Positions 34,569 to 48,658 of a DNA stretch of 64,000 bases are shown in pieces. Position numbers and translations under genes: made by a program. The stretch covers positions 2,542,001 through 2,606,000 of the forward strand of contig JAKULF010000010.1 of the NCBI GenBank assembly GCA_022661535.1, in the 5' to 3' direction. The first letter of the stretch is position 1. Every line of letters begins with the position of its first letter. Origin of the DNA: Eutypa lata (taxonomy: Eukaryota; Ascomycota; Sordariomycetes; Xylariales; Diatrypaceae). The notes beneath the pieces are model-generated. The model saw only the letters and a program-made list of their open reading frames with translations. It made no database searches and was not told where the DNA came from.

Positions 34569-36735
34569 ATGGATCACGGTTGGCAGAGAAATCTGAGTTT
34601 AATGGGCAACGCGACGGACCTCTCCATGGCGGCGGCGGATGGCGGTAACTCGACTTTTATGGTCATCAACGAATTCAAGTTCCTCGCTGCAAGGTCTATA
34701 CGGACATCAACCATCATCCTCTCGATCTTCAATATAGTATCGGCCTTTGCGACAGCAGCCGGTATCCTATTCGATTGCTACCTCAAAGCTAAGAGATCGG
34801 ATCCGAGACGGCTTCAAAAGTGAGTTGGAATGTGCCAGGTAGAAGTCGAGGACAGTGGGCTGATTCCATACAGAGTAAACATTTTCACATGCGTCCGTGG
34901 ACCTGATATCTTCCCATTCATCCTATCAATAGGTATCACAGCTCAGGGCATCATTTTTGCGGTTTCCCAGTCTCAAGGCCTGGATGGCTTGTTCAAAGCT
35001 GGATGTTCCTTAATATCACAGTTTATGTGGCCAGGTAGGAATTCCTATGAAGCATTCGCTGTCTGTCTGGGGGAAAGCTAATCCATCTTAGCGATCTTCA
35101 TCGTGCCATACATCCAGCTAGTATTTGGACTTGAACTCACCATTCGAGGTCTCAGAACCAAACCGTTTCCACCGAGGGGCAAGTGGGACGTCGTGATTTG
35201 CCTTGTGGTTATAAAGATTTTACTCGTTGTCACTGGCCTGGTTGCCCTTTTCATTCGTGCTCCAAACTTTTGCTTTGCGTCTCTGTTTTGGTTTGTTGCT
35301 AAGTGGGCGGAAGGTGCATTTGCCTTACTTTTACTCATCGCTGTTGTCTTGGCATGTTGCATTGCTTCTATATACGTAAAACTGACAAGGCACTCTACGA
35401 TCGAAAATTCCGAGCGAGTTGATGCCTCCAGGATGATCTACTACCTTGTAGTGGGTGTATTATCAAATGTAAGCACTGAAATCCCACATGCCCACCTTTA
35501 TGACTAAACTAACCTTCGAGAAGGCTCTTATGATACCGTTTTTTGTTAGTTTGACGTTTACGAACACGATGGATGGCGGAAGCAACTCTAGTTTGACATT
35601 AGCTACAATTGCTAGTGTGGTTGCTAATGTTTCCGGTCTCCTAACCGGTGGGCTCTACCTATTCCTTCGATCGAGCACCATCTCTACCATAAGCCCTAGA
35701 GACAAAGTCTCCGAATATGAACGTCAAAGGATGAAGTACAATATACGACTTCAGAGCCCAGAGACCATGGAACTCGATGGACAAATTATACAGTCATTAC
35801 CGAGTCCTCGATCTCTTCGAGAAAGAGGAAGCCAGGAGAATTTAATCGCCGTGGGGAAGGGAAACTCTATGGAGCTGGGGAACTCGAATCCTTTGAACTC
35901 GAACCCCTTCACCATGAATGATTTCAACCCACGAAACTCATATGCCGTGTTCAACTCTGCAGCGATGCCAAGAGCTCCAGAACCGGCCCAGATACCGACA
36001 ACGATCGGTCGGCCCCAGGGCCGCCGACCATCGACATCCTACTCGCTATTCCCAAGCAACCAAGCAAATTCAAATCCAGCAGCGCTACTCCCATCCACAA
36101 CATACTCCCCCGATCCGAACCTCGGCATGCCGGAACCCAAGTTCCTACTTGCGCCTAACTCCGCTGGCACGCTCCAGCTGCCACCCTCGATAGGGCCGGA
36201 AGGATTCCGCCATCATCGAAGAGACTCTTCGCTAGCATCACATGCCACGGTCCAAATCGGGCTACGGTTCTCAAACGTCAATGAAATTGGGCCCATGGGA
36301 ACCAAAACCTCCATAGAAATGGAGAGAGTCCATAGCCTGGGTTGCCCCAACGACTCGGCGCCGGGGTTCTCTCAACGGCCTAGCCCACTTGCTAGGGCAC
36401 AGCAGGCCGAGTCGGTGGTGTCGAATGCAGGCAGCGGCGGCGAAAGGTCGGAAAGGCCCGAAACGATGACGTCCGAAATAAGAAGCCGACCGTCGGTTCT
36501 GACACCATCTCCGACACAACAATCGGCAGGACCTACCCTAAGCCCTACCGTATATACACCCCCCGGCACTGCGTCTACGAGCCCCACGAAGGGAAAGATA
36601 ATAAGTCCCAGGGGAGTGGGTTTCAATATGCCTAAGAGGATAAATACCACACCGGAGCCGAGCGTCGCAGTGCCTGCACCGCTCAGAATCCGCGGCCTCT
36701 CAAATGCCGAGAAAGGTAGAGAGGAGTGGATATGA
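34569..36735 (+). CDS. Seven-transmembrane protein with long Ser/Pro-rich tail
   Basis: Four exons: 34569-34819, 34874-35034, 35092-35468 and 35524-36735, about 666 residues. Introns are 54-57 bp. The last acceptor is ambiguous by three bases (35520 or 35523), adding or omitting one Lys. Seven hydrophobic segments can be followed across exons 1-4, after an extracellular N-terminus with possible N-glycosylation sites (NLS, NAT, NST). A disordered cytoplasmic tail of about 370 residues rich in Ser, Pro and Asn follows. The topology resembles orphan 7-TM receptors of filamentous ascomycetes. There is no CFEM domain (so not Pth11-type) and no family name that I can support. Ligand and role unknown. 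Confidence 0.82.
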
Positions 36736-38780
36736 TTTTGCTGAAGGATTATAATCACCCATCGACTATCAACTTCACCCTCATCTCAACGGCATGGCTG
36801 TCTCGGTACAATACGCGGTACTCTTGATCAGTTGCCTTCCATGGTACATACATTTCGTGAGCGACATCGCGTCCCAGTGATCACTCGCTTTGGGCCTGAT
36901 CAGTACCTCCGTACACATGTACTGGCAAACATCTTCTCCCCCTATGCTTTCCCTCTATTTCTATGTCTATATTTCTATTATCACGACAGCTGGCGTTTCG
37001 AGAAAGAGAGAGTCATCTGGTACCCGAAAAAAAGAGAAGGCCAACGGCGGCGCTTAGAAGAATTTTTTTTTTCGTTTGTGTACCATACGGTCAGGAGTTT
37101 CTTCGAGAGGCAGACCACGATCTTTTTGACTTCTTTTTCTACTTCTTTCTATTTCGTCATTTTTTTTTCCTTCTTCCTTCTTTCTATTAGCACATGAGGG
37201 AAACCAAAGGGCAATGTTCAAAAGAGAGGAGGGAGGGACACTGGGCCATACCAACGAGTCGAGCCTTTGCACGCTTCGCTCTTCACACACTTAACCTAGA
37301 TTCCGGGTGTGGCGCATAAATATGATGACGGTGGCTGATGCCTTAGGTGGCTTACGCGAGTAGGCCTTGCCGTTTGTAAACTAGACGACGACAACAAATC
37401 AAATAATGAGGTGCTGGCGATGGGCTCTGGCGATCAGGTTGGCGGAACGGGAGAAAGTTGACGACCGAACACGGCATGGTCATAGATAGGGTGGGGGGAA
37501 TATGTCGTGTTAGGTAACTTAGCTAGGATATCCAGCCGAATTCCCAAAAACTCTTATGACTTGATTCTCGATTCTTCTTCCCTCCTTGACCTTGTCTAGA
37601 CTACGCCTTCGCTTGTGATAGTGAGTAGAAGTGATAGTCCCTGTTTCTGCAGATTGATGTTTCGAGGGGATCCCGAGCTATGTTTCATGGGTTACCTAGC
37701 TCCAAGATGTTTCCATTACTAGCTGCTTCATATAGTTTTTGGCCTCCTCGTGCCCCACGTAAACCTGTAAACATACGATCTGTCTTAACCCGCGCTACTG
37801 TGGTTTAATCAAGACATGAACCATCTTCGTTAAAAGGAAAGGGCTCCTATACTCAGCCCGTGGGCTTTTTTACTTAGCAGCCAGCGCGGAGGACGCCGGG
37901 GATAGGCCCGGTGTGGGTCGCTAGAAATATTTTTCGGTAAGCTTCGTCATGAAACTCCCGAGATATTAGCTACTGAATATGTACCTAGTTAATGAGGTGA
38001 GTTGATAAGTTTTGAATCTATCGATACTCGTCTATCGTGATAAGGAATGACCAAACATCATCAAGTTTCGCAAACAGATAGGAAGCCGCGTAGTAATTCC
38101 CAAGTAGATATACCAATTGAGGTTATTTATATCCAACTAGTATAAGTAAATACTCAGCGTGAATAGAGTCTGTACATAGGAATATATCTAGATTTCCTCT
38201 ATAGACATACCTAATCTTTGCAAAGTGCGTGAAAAGCAGCCCACCTAGGCTTTCTTAGCAAACTTTGAGGCAGAGTGTCCTATAACAGCCTAAGTAGTAG
38301 CTGATTGGGAAACTACTTGAGAAGACGTAGAGATCCTTATGGCTCCTTAATGCTTCAGCTGCGTACCCTCAGGCGTTCTTGCGGTTCACTAAGGTTCAGA
38401 AGGGGTTCGTACACTGAGCAAGTTAAGTATGAGCCTGGAAAACTGATGGATCCCTTGATATCCAATATGGGTTTCAGAGTGCCTGGCTTAGAAATTGCAC
38501 CCAGCAGGAGTTAACTGTATATCAGAAGAATTCATGCCGTGGATATTTTCTTGAGCTGCTCGTAGTCTACAAGTCAGGTAGAAATGTGACAAGCCAGCAT
38601 CTTTTCTAAGGCCAGGGCTAAGCAAATCGCATTCAGGATTGGAAGCGTTCAACTTAACTGCACAGCGACTTTGATAGGATTTGAGCATAGCATGCGAAGA
38701 GCAGAAAAAGTAGCTAACTCAAAAACTCCACGCATGCATAGATAGGTATTTGTCCGGGTGTACGCCATGCTCCTTCTTCT
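36736..38780. other. Intergenic region between convergent genes
   Basis: Pyrimidine-rich stretches (about 37060-37190) and short frames only. No gene is supported. Confidence 0.45.
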
Positions 38781-39601
38781 CTACTTTTCTTTTTTCTTGC
38801 CCTGCGCTTTGAGCGCCACCATCCTATCGTCCCACTTCTCCCAGCCCGCCTGACACAGATCTTCCTCGACGACCAAGTCCCTGACTCTCAGCCACCTGGC
38901 CAACGGCAAGTCGACGGCCCAGAGCAGCCAGCCGCTCTGGCGCACGATGCTCGTGATGACGAACCAGCCGACGGCGCTGACGGTGCCGGCGGCGGATCCC
39001 ATGAACACCTGCCGAGTGGTATGGTAGTTGAGGTAGACCCTGCTCCAGGCGACGGCAGCGGCCATGGCCAGGCCGAGCAGGCTCCACAGCGTCCTCTCGA
39101 GCATCGACATCGGGGTGTGGTTGCGGCGGCGGACGCCGGGATGGGGCGGGCGGTGGCGGACGAGCAGGAATAAGGCCATGGAGACGGCGAAGTAGGCGAC
39201 GAACTGGGCGTGGCTGCTGGGCATGCCATACCCCTTGCCGTTCATGCGGGGGGGTCGCTCTTCCTTGATCAGACGCTTGAGCGCAAGGTTGATAGCCTCG
39301 CACGCCAGCTGCCCCGCGAAGAGCACCGCAATCTCCACCTCCCGCGTCGACCAGATCAGGGTAGCGTATGCGACGCAGAGCCCCTGCGGGACGAGGGCCA
39401 GCCACGCACAGAGGTACGATACCGGGTCCGTAGGATCCTACGTAGACAGACTTGGGCGTTAGTAAATTGAGAGGATGGGTTTGGTAGGTGATGGTGGTCA
39501 CACAGCAGCATAGAACAAAAAGGGACGAAGACACAGCTTATGCTTACATAATGAACATGTGTGAGCGACAAGGATGCCAAAGGGGTAGGGTCGTCAGCCA
39601 T
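38781..39601 (-). CDS. cax4: Dolichyldiphosphatase (PAP2 family)
   Basis: Two exons, 39548-39601 and 38781-39437, with an 110-bp intron (39438-39547); 236 residues. Family motifs are in order: KRLIKEERP, the PAP2 phosphatase motif PSSHAQFVAYF, and SRVYLNYHTTRQV. The Gln after the last motif, in place of the usual Asp, is normal for this subfamily. Four to five hydrophobic segments place it in a membrane, expected to be the ER. The enzyme removes a phosphate from dolichyl diphosphate on the luminal side and recycles the lipid carrier for N-glycosylation. The first exon encodes only 18 residues (MADDPTPLASLSLTHVHY). The C-terminus is Lys-rich (KGKKKEK-type), compatible with an ER-retention signal. 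The yeast homologue is Cax4/Cwh8. Confidence 0.9.
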
Positions 39602-40668
39602 TTGCGAAACGAGAATTGAGGTATACGGTTTTCGGAGCTAGGCGGCGTGTGGCGGAATCGATCGTTCTAGGAGACAGACACTGGCTGGCACTCTCACCAT
39701 CTACTGGAATTCATGATAAGGAGTGGGATCGGGTGTTTTTACGAGGCGTATAAAAAAGGTATTTTAACTCCAGGAGTACAACTTTTGTCGAATTCTTTAA
39801 GCAATTGTTGTTGTATGACAAAAGTAATACCTCTTGAGGACGACGTTAGTTAGGTTCAGAAGCTTTAGCAAGCTTTACTCTAGTTGAGAGGTCAAAGACG
39901 CCAAGTGTCAAATGCCGCTGAATTAATTACGACCGCTAGCCAGGTGTCGCCATGTCGGTGTCTGAGGGGTTTTAGTGCTTTAGTACATGCAAAACTTGTA
40001 CTAAAGCCCAGAAGTAGCTTCCAATTGGTGCTATAATAACTGGAAAGTTCTCCACTCTAACGTCAACTACATACCTAGTTCTTTGAGATAACTAGTTACA
40101 TATCAGTTATCGGAGGGTCGGAGGATGGTGTTTGCCATCAAGAGTCATCTCAGATCTTGTCCATGGATATCCGCCACGGCGTCGAAGAGGCTGCCTAACA
40201 TTAAAATATATAATCATCAAATCAAATTGGCCAGAAGAACTTCGCCATTTTTGACATCACAATACCGATACACACTCTGAGCTCAGTCATGCCGTACATC
40301 AATATGACTATCCCTGCAGCGCCGATATCAAACTCTACAATTTGGACTATGAACTCTGGCACCTTGTTCATCTTAACTCGTTGACTTCCCATACAATATA
40401 CTTTGTTCGTCTTAACTCATTGATTTTTCATACAATACAATACACCTTGTTTGTCTTAACTCATCGACTTTCCATACGACACGCAACATTTTGGTTATAA
40501 ATAGCGTAGTCCAATCAATGAATATCTACTAGATCTCCAGCTGCCGTGCAGAAGCTTAGATAAGCAGTAACGAACATCACCAAAACTCGCCACATAGACC
40601 GACTTTCAGATTTCACTTTTCATTTCGCACAGTTTCGTACAAGTGAGAGAAGGTAGCATCAGGTCACG
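39602..40668. promoter_or_regulatory. Divergent promoter region
   Basis: Lies between the starts of the dolichyldiphosphatase and RBR ligase genes. It contains an imperfect repeated unit around TTCGTCTTAACTCATTGA (about 40360-40480) with three related copies. No specific binding site was identified. Confidence 0.4.
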
Positions 40669-42869
40669 ATGGACGAGGAGGATCCGCGTCAAGTTGAATT
40701 ATCCATCTTGACAGCCATATATCCCGAGCTACATGTTGATGAACAAGACTCTCACACGGTTTCTATTGAGCTCCCTGTGAGCTTAACAAACCCTCTCACC
40801 GTACTCTTCCCAGCGGCGAGCGAAGCAAAACCAACACTAGAGCCGCCAGCTGCTACTGCTTCTTCGGTGGTAAATGTGGATTCGCAGTCCTTATCTCACT
40901 TGCCCTCTCTGCAACTTCGCATAACGCTTCCTGAAGGGTATCCAGAGAAAAGGCCTCCTCAGGTCGTCATCTCAACTTCGCCTCCGTGGCTTCCTAGGGA
41001 TATTCTTCAAAAGTTAGCGCACGATGCCGAACGATTATGGGAGGATATTGGCCGTGACCAGGTCGTCTTCGCTTATATAGACGATGTCCAGCAGTCGACG
41101 GACAATGTCTTCGGCCTGGTTGATGGTGAAGGCACTTTGGAAGTAGCACCTGAGCACAAGATTGCCATTCTTGACTACGACATCAAGGCTAAACGAAAGG
41201 CTTTTGAAAAGGAGACTTTCATTTGTGGAATTTGCTTAGATCCCAAGAAAGGTTCGACGTGTCACAGAATGCTGGATTGTGGCCATGTCTTCTGTGTTCA
41301 GTGTCTGCAGGACTTCTACAATAATGCTATAACCGAAGGCGATGTTGCCTCCGTTCAATGTCTAGAACCCAAGTGTGCGCATGAGCGAGAGAAGCGTGAG
41401 ACTACACCGGGTCCATCTTCTAAAAAACAAAGGAAAGCGAAGACATTCATCAGTCCCAGTGAATTACTACAGATCCCTCTAGACCAGGATATGGTTAAGC
41501 GCTATGTTGCGCTAAAGTACAAGAATGAACTCGAGTCAGACAAGAACACAATTTATTGCCCTAGACCGTGGTGCCAAGGGGCGGCTCGGTCAAAGAAGCA
41601 CAAGAAGCCGGAAGGTCTCGACTTTGCACAAGACTCCGGCGAAGAATCCGATGTAGACGAACTTTCAGAGAAGACTGATGAGGCGTCAAAAAAGAACTTC
41701 GACGCAAACAAAGAGCTGCTGTCTATCTGCGACGACTGTAGTTTTGCGTTCTGTTCGCGTTGCGGACAATCTTGGCATGGAGAGTTCAAATACTGCAGTC
41801 CGAAAGAAAGAACAAGCGAGGTCACGGAAGAGGAGGTGGCATCGCTGGAGTATTTGAAAATGCACACGACACCGTGCCCCACCTGCGCTGCTCCGAGCCA
41901 AAAGACCATGGGATGCAATCATATGAGGTGCTTCCGCTGCCAGACGCATTTCTGCTACCTCTGTTCAGCTTGGCTGGACCCTGCCAACCCCTATAAACAC
42001 TTCAATACCCAGCCAAATGGCGAGGTGACCAGCTGTTTCATGAGATTGTGGGAGCTCGAAGGGGGAGACGGTGATGATATCGGCATTGGATTTGCCGGTG
42101 GCGATGCGATGCCTCATGCTAATGGGCAGGCCGGAGAATACGGACAGCACCTAGAAATACTAGCAAGGGCAGGTGACGAGCACCACGAAGACGAACCAAA
42201 TGCTGCTGTTCCTGCCGAAGAAGCCGCAGCACCACAAGTCCAGGGGCAAGGGGAAGACCAAGCACAGCAACAGCAACGAGGACCGCAAGCCAACGGAAGA
42301 GCTGCTGTCGCTCGCGAAGGACCTCTCGTTCTCCGAATCGAGGGTGGCCCGCCCGCACCTCAGCGTGCGCCAGCCCCTGTTGCTGTTGGTCGTGGCGGTC
42401 GTGGCGGAGCGGCGGCGAATAGAGGTGGACGGGGAGCCGGCCGGGGAGGCCGGGGCAATAGGAGAGGAGGTGGAGGCCCAGGTCCAGCTCCAAGGCTCAA
42501 TCGACCCAACAACAGGGTCCAGATGCAACAGCAGGGCCAAAATCAGCGACCACACAATAACAACGCTCTCAATAGGCAAGGGATCGGTGATATACTCCGC
42601 CAAGAAGGCGAGCTCGACCCGAATCAGGCTGCTTGGTAAGCACTCAGAGTCCTTTATTTCCTTTCTTAGCCTGTCTCGAGAGTTCTTTGTCTCTGGCAAT
42701 ACCGTTTTAGTGTGCCCAGACTCTTTTAGACTCTCCAGATGGTGCTGCAAGCTCCCGAAACATACGAAGAACAGTATTTTACTAACTCCGAGAGTTGGGA
42801 AGGATCCGCCAGTTCGTACAGCTTGCACTTGCCGACCAAGAGGATTTGGCAGATGACGACGAGCTTTGA
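40669..42869 (+). CDS. RBR-type E3 ubiquitin ligase with RWD domain (RNF14/Itt1-like)
   Basis: Two exons, 40669-42635 and 42803-42869, about 677 residues. An N-terminal RWD domain (about 1-155) is followed by RING1 (CGIC...CGHVFC...C, about 186-240) and an IBR region (about 285-365, with an acidic insert). RING2 starts near 403 (CPTC), and the catalytic-type Cys lies in GCNHM (near 416). RBR ligases take ubiquitin from an E2 onto this Cys before passing it to substrate. The tail is Gln/Gly/Arg-rich (RGG-like, about 560-610), suggesting RNA or nucleoprotein contact. The last intron (42636-42802) joins in phase 2 and restores an acidic end (FVQLALADQEDLADDDEL) seen in fungal homologues. Without it the protein stops after PNQAAW at 42639. 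Yeast Itt1 links this family to translation termination. Confidence 0.9.
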
Positions 42870-44023
42870 CCCGTGATTAAAGGACTACTAGTTACCTACT
42901 ATAGAGGCCCGGTCACAAAAAAGGGACGGATATTCTGTTATGGCGACATAATGACCTCGTACCGCCAGATTGGGTCATCTAACTGCGTACAGGTAACGTG
43001 TTGGTTTGGCCCTCTCCGAGTCGCTAAGACCGGCGTGATTGTGTGCCATGTTTCGTAGCATTGGTGATGATGACGGGCTTGGCGTTGCATTGGGCGCGCC
43101 CACGGCCCACGGCAGCTGTCACAAAAGCGATAGTTTGCCTGTCACTCGCATGGAACTACAGAGATAGGCAGATCTTGCGCGCCCCCAAAAAGGAGTCCCA
43201 AAGGGGGTTGCGATATGCACCCTGTCGAGGGACGGACAGCCAGCCAGCCATTCAATCGCCCCTGCATTAGCACGGGTAACACGGAGATCTATTATCTTCT
43301 GGATGATGGGGTTGCAGCTTTGTTAGTTTAGTTTAGAAGACGAGGAGATCAACGACAGAAAGAGAGAGAAATCTTCCTGGTAAGAGCTCAAGCTCATCAT
43401 CACTATCATCCCATCGTCATTATTCTCGTCACATCCCACCTCTCTTGCCTCCTTGTCATTCCTAATTATGCTTAAGTATGTATGTACGTATATATGCACA
43501 CATCCTGAATTCTGTATGTATGTCAGGTAGCGTTTCACCGTAACCATCGAAACAAGGCCCGTGGCTCTCTCCTACGAACCGACCTGGTCCAGTGCGAAGC
43601 AAGTTGACGTTCGTTTCCCTTCTAGAGTGAAATGGATACTTGGTTACTCACTTACGCTTACGTTGTTTCTTTTCTCGTCTTCGCGCGTCTAATATAGTTC
43701 TTACCCCCTTTAACAAACGAGGCTCGAGACCATAAGCGGACGTATTACCCGAGGGTGAGGCACGTACGATGCGCGGCAAGGCGCGGCTATTCCTCCCTAC
43801 ATACCCGTCGAACATTTTTATCCCCCGAAAAAAATTAGGTATCTCCTTAGTGGTGGTATGTGAGGTGTGAGAGTGGGAGTGAGTACGAGAGTAACCAGAG
43901 GGCCAGGGCCCACTGACCAGAATAGGTTACATGTCACATCCGTTGATATTGCCTGCAGTATTATATTGCCTTTTGGGGGCGTGTTGGAATATTGGGGAAA
44001 TGCCTAGTCTTGAGGGCTATCAA

Positions 44024-44074
44024 TTATTATTATTATTATTATTATCATCATCATCATCATCATCATTATTATTT
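44024..44074. repeat. Trinucleotide microsatellite (TAT/CAT)
   Basis: A run of ATT/TAT units grades into ATC/CAT units and back. Simple repeat with no coding frame assigned. Confidence 0.9.
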
Positions 44075-47000
44075 TCATCTTCGGTTTGATGGAACGCTCC
44101 TGCGTTGCTACATGAATACCTAATCTCGTTCACACATTGCCTACGGAACAGGATACAGGGACTCTTCTGCAGCTGCGTAGTATTCTCGCTCGATTGTTTC
44201 GTAGCATTATGGCCCTGTTGCTTCAAGGCAATCCTCTCGTCGTTGTTTCGTAGATGTTTTGAAGCGGGATATTTTATGCCTTTGATTTCTAGGCAGGCAA
44301 CCTGGAAACCTTTCTCTCATCTCCCCCCATCATCCTTCCTGTCTGTCCCCCCCACAGGCAGATATTGCCTTGTATCAAACGGACCGACACTACCAAAGTA
44401 TTTGATATCTAGAACATATGTGATCCGCATACTAACAGCCGTGGTAGTACTGTTTCTAATGCCTTCAAGTGATTTACCTGGTTTGACAAAAGAATGCATA
44501 TAAACACCAATATATGCGTTTCATCCCTGTTGTATAGTCATCTCCTATGAATTAATACTATGCGAGGTACTTCTTTATACGTGCATTAGGGGGGAGCAGA
44601 ACTGGAGCCAGGTCATATGCGCAGCCGCAATAAACTAACTAATGTGCCAAGTTAGAGCGCAGATTGGGTCAATGTTAAAAATAAGAGCCAACCACAACTC
44701 CGGAGCCCGTCTAGGCTAAAGAGATAGTTGCATATCAGCGGCGCATGTTATTTGCATTCAGGAGAGAGGTCAAATCACCGCTCGGCAGGCGGACTCGACA
44801 GAGGGACTTGGTTGGGGGCCGAATGACGGGTTTTCGATAGTCTGGGGTAGGGCTTACTGACAAATTCTTCACAGGGGAGTAAGGGGATAGGATAGGATGG
44901 ACAAGGGATGGCTTGAGGGGGGTTAAAGGTTAAAGGTGGGGGTCGTCACTCTTTTTCCTGCTGAGATGTAGGTAATGATCGTCTTGTCATCATCAGTCAG
45001 CCCAGGCAGTCTTTCTCGTTTCCTACCGAAACGACGTAAACGAAAGCGGGAAGGAAAGAAAGTAGTCAGGCAGTCAGGTAGTCAGGCTGTCTGTCTATTA
45101 CCAGTATCGAGCTCGTGCTGGGGGGACGTCCAAAACCTGACAAAGTGGATCCTGTGTAACGCCGGGGAACGCTGATTCGCCTGGCATCACGCTCCCTCGC
45201 CGCTTTGAGGGTGTGCAGCCTGCTTGCCGCTTTCCTGTGTCGATCATATAGTTCTCGACCTCATGACGAGCGTGGGCGAGGAGGGCACGGGTCCCGCTCG
45301 GCACCTGGACACAGCCCGCGTCTAGCAAGGAGGATTCGTCGCAAGCAGAACAGTCGAGGCCGGTGGCCGGCCCAAAACGAGCCTGCTACCTACATACTTA
45401 AGCTGCTAAGCTAGCCTTTTATTTTATTTTAATTCGCCTCGGAAGGATGGTTGCACGACGTCGGCGAACGATCGCGGACGAGCGGGTTTGCCATTGGTCC
45501 AAACCACAACAGGAAAAGAAAGAAGGGAGAGAAGGGGGAAAAAAAACCCAAGTCCAGTATGTCAGTTGACCGCCATCCCGCTGAAGAAGAATCCAGGAGG
45601 CTGGACTGTCGAAGAAGAAATCCGGGGAAAATGTAGCGTTAGGTACCTACCTACCTACTCAGCTACCTCCCCTCACCTTACTTGACCTAACCTAACCTAC
45701 CACTACCACTACTACTACCACTGCCACTGCCACTACGACCTATGCGCCAACACCGTTGGAAGTAAGTGCTAATAATAGGGCTGCATCATTGGCACCTCCA
45801 TAGTTACGTCGTAGTGAATGGCGCTGAATATGTGTAGGTATGATAGTGCGTAGTATGCGTGCCGGGTTGTCCTCGTGGTGGTGTTACAAAGCGGGTGAGC
45901 CCGCGCTGAGAGTTAACTTATAGTGGTTAAGTTGCATGTGGTCAGCATATCCTCGATTACCTTAGTTAGCTATTATTAACCAACTGCATGCGGCCTTAAA
46001 CTATCTCTATAAATGTATCCATATATTCGTATCCAACGTCAAAGTAGGTATGTATGTACACATAGTTATCTACGATATTCTTTACATAACTACCTATACA
46101 CGTACCTCTTAGTGTACATACATACATTATGTAGGTACGGTATGTACAGCATCCCGAGAAAGCGCCATATCTCTCTCTCACCAGGGGAGGGGATCACGGA
46201 CTTACTTCCCCTGTCGGCGAAATTCCAGTTCGAGATTCATAAAACCTGAGGAATCCTCACTGAAGCCCCCATCCGAGGGGCCTTAGTAAGTAAGTTCCCC
46301 TCAACGTGGTGATCGGAGATATTTTTATGTTTGAGACTGGGCGGATGGTATCATCCACGTTGTACAAGTAGGAATGATGGTGTAGTAGGTAGTACTGGAC
46401 GTATGTATGTAAGAAATGCCGTCGCCGCAGCACGGGAGCAACCTTGCACATCACTTACTATACAGATGTATGTACCGAACATGTATTATAGGAGGTTGTG
46501 TATGCACCATCCAACCTACCTTGCCGTATTGAGGTAATGTTATAGTAACTCTAATGAATAAGCGCCAGCTCCGGTCAATCTCCATAGAGGATAAAGCCAA
46601 CTTAGCGGGCAGGCTAGTATGTAGTAGAGGTAGGCTAGCGGCAAAGGCCCCCCCTCCCCCTCTCCCCCTTGTAGGCCCTTGAACCCTTGAACGTTGAAAG
46701 CCAAGACGATGAAGTCAGTTTATTTGCTATAGTACAGGCTGCATATAGCCCCGTTGTACCTTGAATTTTACGACTTGAAATCTGTAGATAGTCTTTTTTC
46801 ATGTAACTTCCTTCTTGGGCTCCTTATCCCGAGGCGGCCTTTTTTCTATCTACCTGTTCTGAGACATACAGGATAAAAAGTCAGCACTCAGCATCTAGCA
46901 GCGGGCGGCCGTCGTGGGGTGGGTCTACGGCATCTGGTTCAAGCTACGCCGCCGGGCTCGCTTCCAACTCTTTTCAGCCACCACCCATATCCTCGCTAAC

Positions 47001-48643
47001 GACATGTCCTGTTATAACATCATCTAGTAGCTGCTCTATGCCCCTCTTTCTCTGGTTAAATTTGTCATGGGACTGATGGGATCGCCCAATTCGTCTTTCC
47101 TTACTTCGGTCATTGATGTACGTACGTACGCACATGTACATAGTTGCCTACTCAGCAGTTATATGCAGCTGCGGCGCTTGTAAACGACGTCAAAGCCGCC
47201 AGATCGACGTAACTTTCGAGGTTGGTATGCAGTACGTCTACGAAGTAGAAAAATATGTATGCGGATATCCTTGTAATCAAGCACGGAGACAGATGCCCTT
47301 GAATCCTCCCGCAATACTGGCATTTAGATCCGGACGAGGAGGGTCTTGGGGGGACCCAGCATCATAGAGAGCCCCGCATCAACGTTAATATTCTCACGCC
47401 TCTTTTTATAACTTCCTCTAGTTATTATTACTATTATATGCTGCTGCTGTTTTTTTCTCTCTTTTTCTTCCCGTGTTATCAACATTGACCACTTTCCAGA
47501 GCACCCCACCACCATCAGCGCCATGACCAGCCGTCGTATGCATCGGCTGATGCCAAGTTTGTCAAGCTTTCCCCTGTCCACTTTCTATCGGCCCCTCACA
47601 TCGAGGGGAGGAGTTCCGTATCTCTCCAGGTTGCTACTTCGTACATCTAGCACGCATGCGCCCCTGAGTCTCAGTGAGGCTCACCCGCTGCTTATTGGCC
47701 TAGAAAATTCCATAGACGCACTGACAGATTACATAGGTGTGCAGACAATACGTGCGTACATATTATATTGTACAATACATGCTACTACGCCATCTAGTAA
47801 TTGCGTATATCGCGTATAGGTGGGCACAGATTGGCAGCTTGCGTGCAGCAGCGGGTATCTATCGGCCGAGTTTACCGAGATTACCGGTATCTACCTAAAG
47901 TTACAGCTGGGAAATGCCAGGGACGCAACCCCAAAAGGATTGCAACTGCAGTGGCCACCTCTTACTGTATTGTGCATAGTAAATCATCAATCGCTCTTCT
48001 CTATTGTATATCTAGATTCTACTCTTCCTGTGCGCGCATGGCGAGAAAGGTACTTGTTTAGCAACTGTCGTCCTAGCTCGAGGGGCCATGTAAGCCTTTG
48101 CCGTTCCGTTCCGGATCATCGTGTTCGGTTGAGCTTCGGTTACTGTATCCTGGCAAGATCAACTACATAGGTAGGTAGGTATTGTATTGTACTGATCCAG
48201 ATAGAGGTGACTAGTTAGCTAGCCACTCAGGGTTTTGCTAGTTACACTGTCTGAGGAGGGAGGCGCAAGACGCCTCACGGGCTCCCCCAGACTTCTTGGA
48301 GCCGCTCCGTCGTTCGGGCAGAACGGGTTCCTGAACTAACTATCGCGGTTGTCAAAGTTCAGGGTTGCATAATCCCACGGCTTTGTCGCGGCAAGCACCT
48401 GGCAGCGTACCAGCAGGATCTAGCACTACCTAGCTCGAGATATCGGTTGCCACCATGAGGCGTAGCGATGTCGTACATGATACAGAAGGACGCGCCATTC
48501 GGCTTGTAACCTGATTGGAGTAGAAAACCCCCATCTCCTCTCATCTATCGTACATCGATTACCCTTATACACACATATATGGGCATCCATGTATGTACCG
48601 TCGACTGTACGGTACTCGACTAGGGGCCACACTGCGGAACGGC

Positions 48644-48658
48644 GGGGGGGGGGGGGGG
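48644..48658 (+). repeat. Homopolymer G tract (15 G)
   Basis: Fifteen consecutive guanines. Such runs can form G-quadruplexes or be assembly artefacts; the length should be treated as approximate. Confidence 0.8.

Noticed and set aside
38824..39534. 236-codon minus-strand frame overlapping dolichyldiphosphatase
   Set aside because: Out-of-frame shadow of a GC-rich gene; Pro/Arg/His-rich with no PAP2 motif.
47523..47819. 98-codon plus-strand frame in the gene desert
   Set aside because: Composition and lack of motifs or splice partners give no support for coding.
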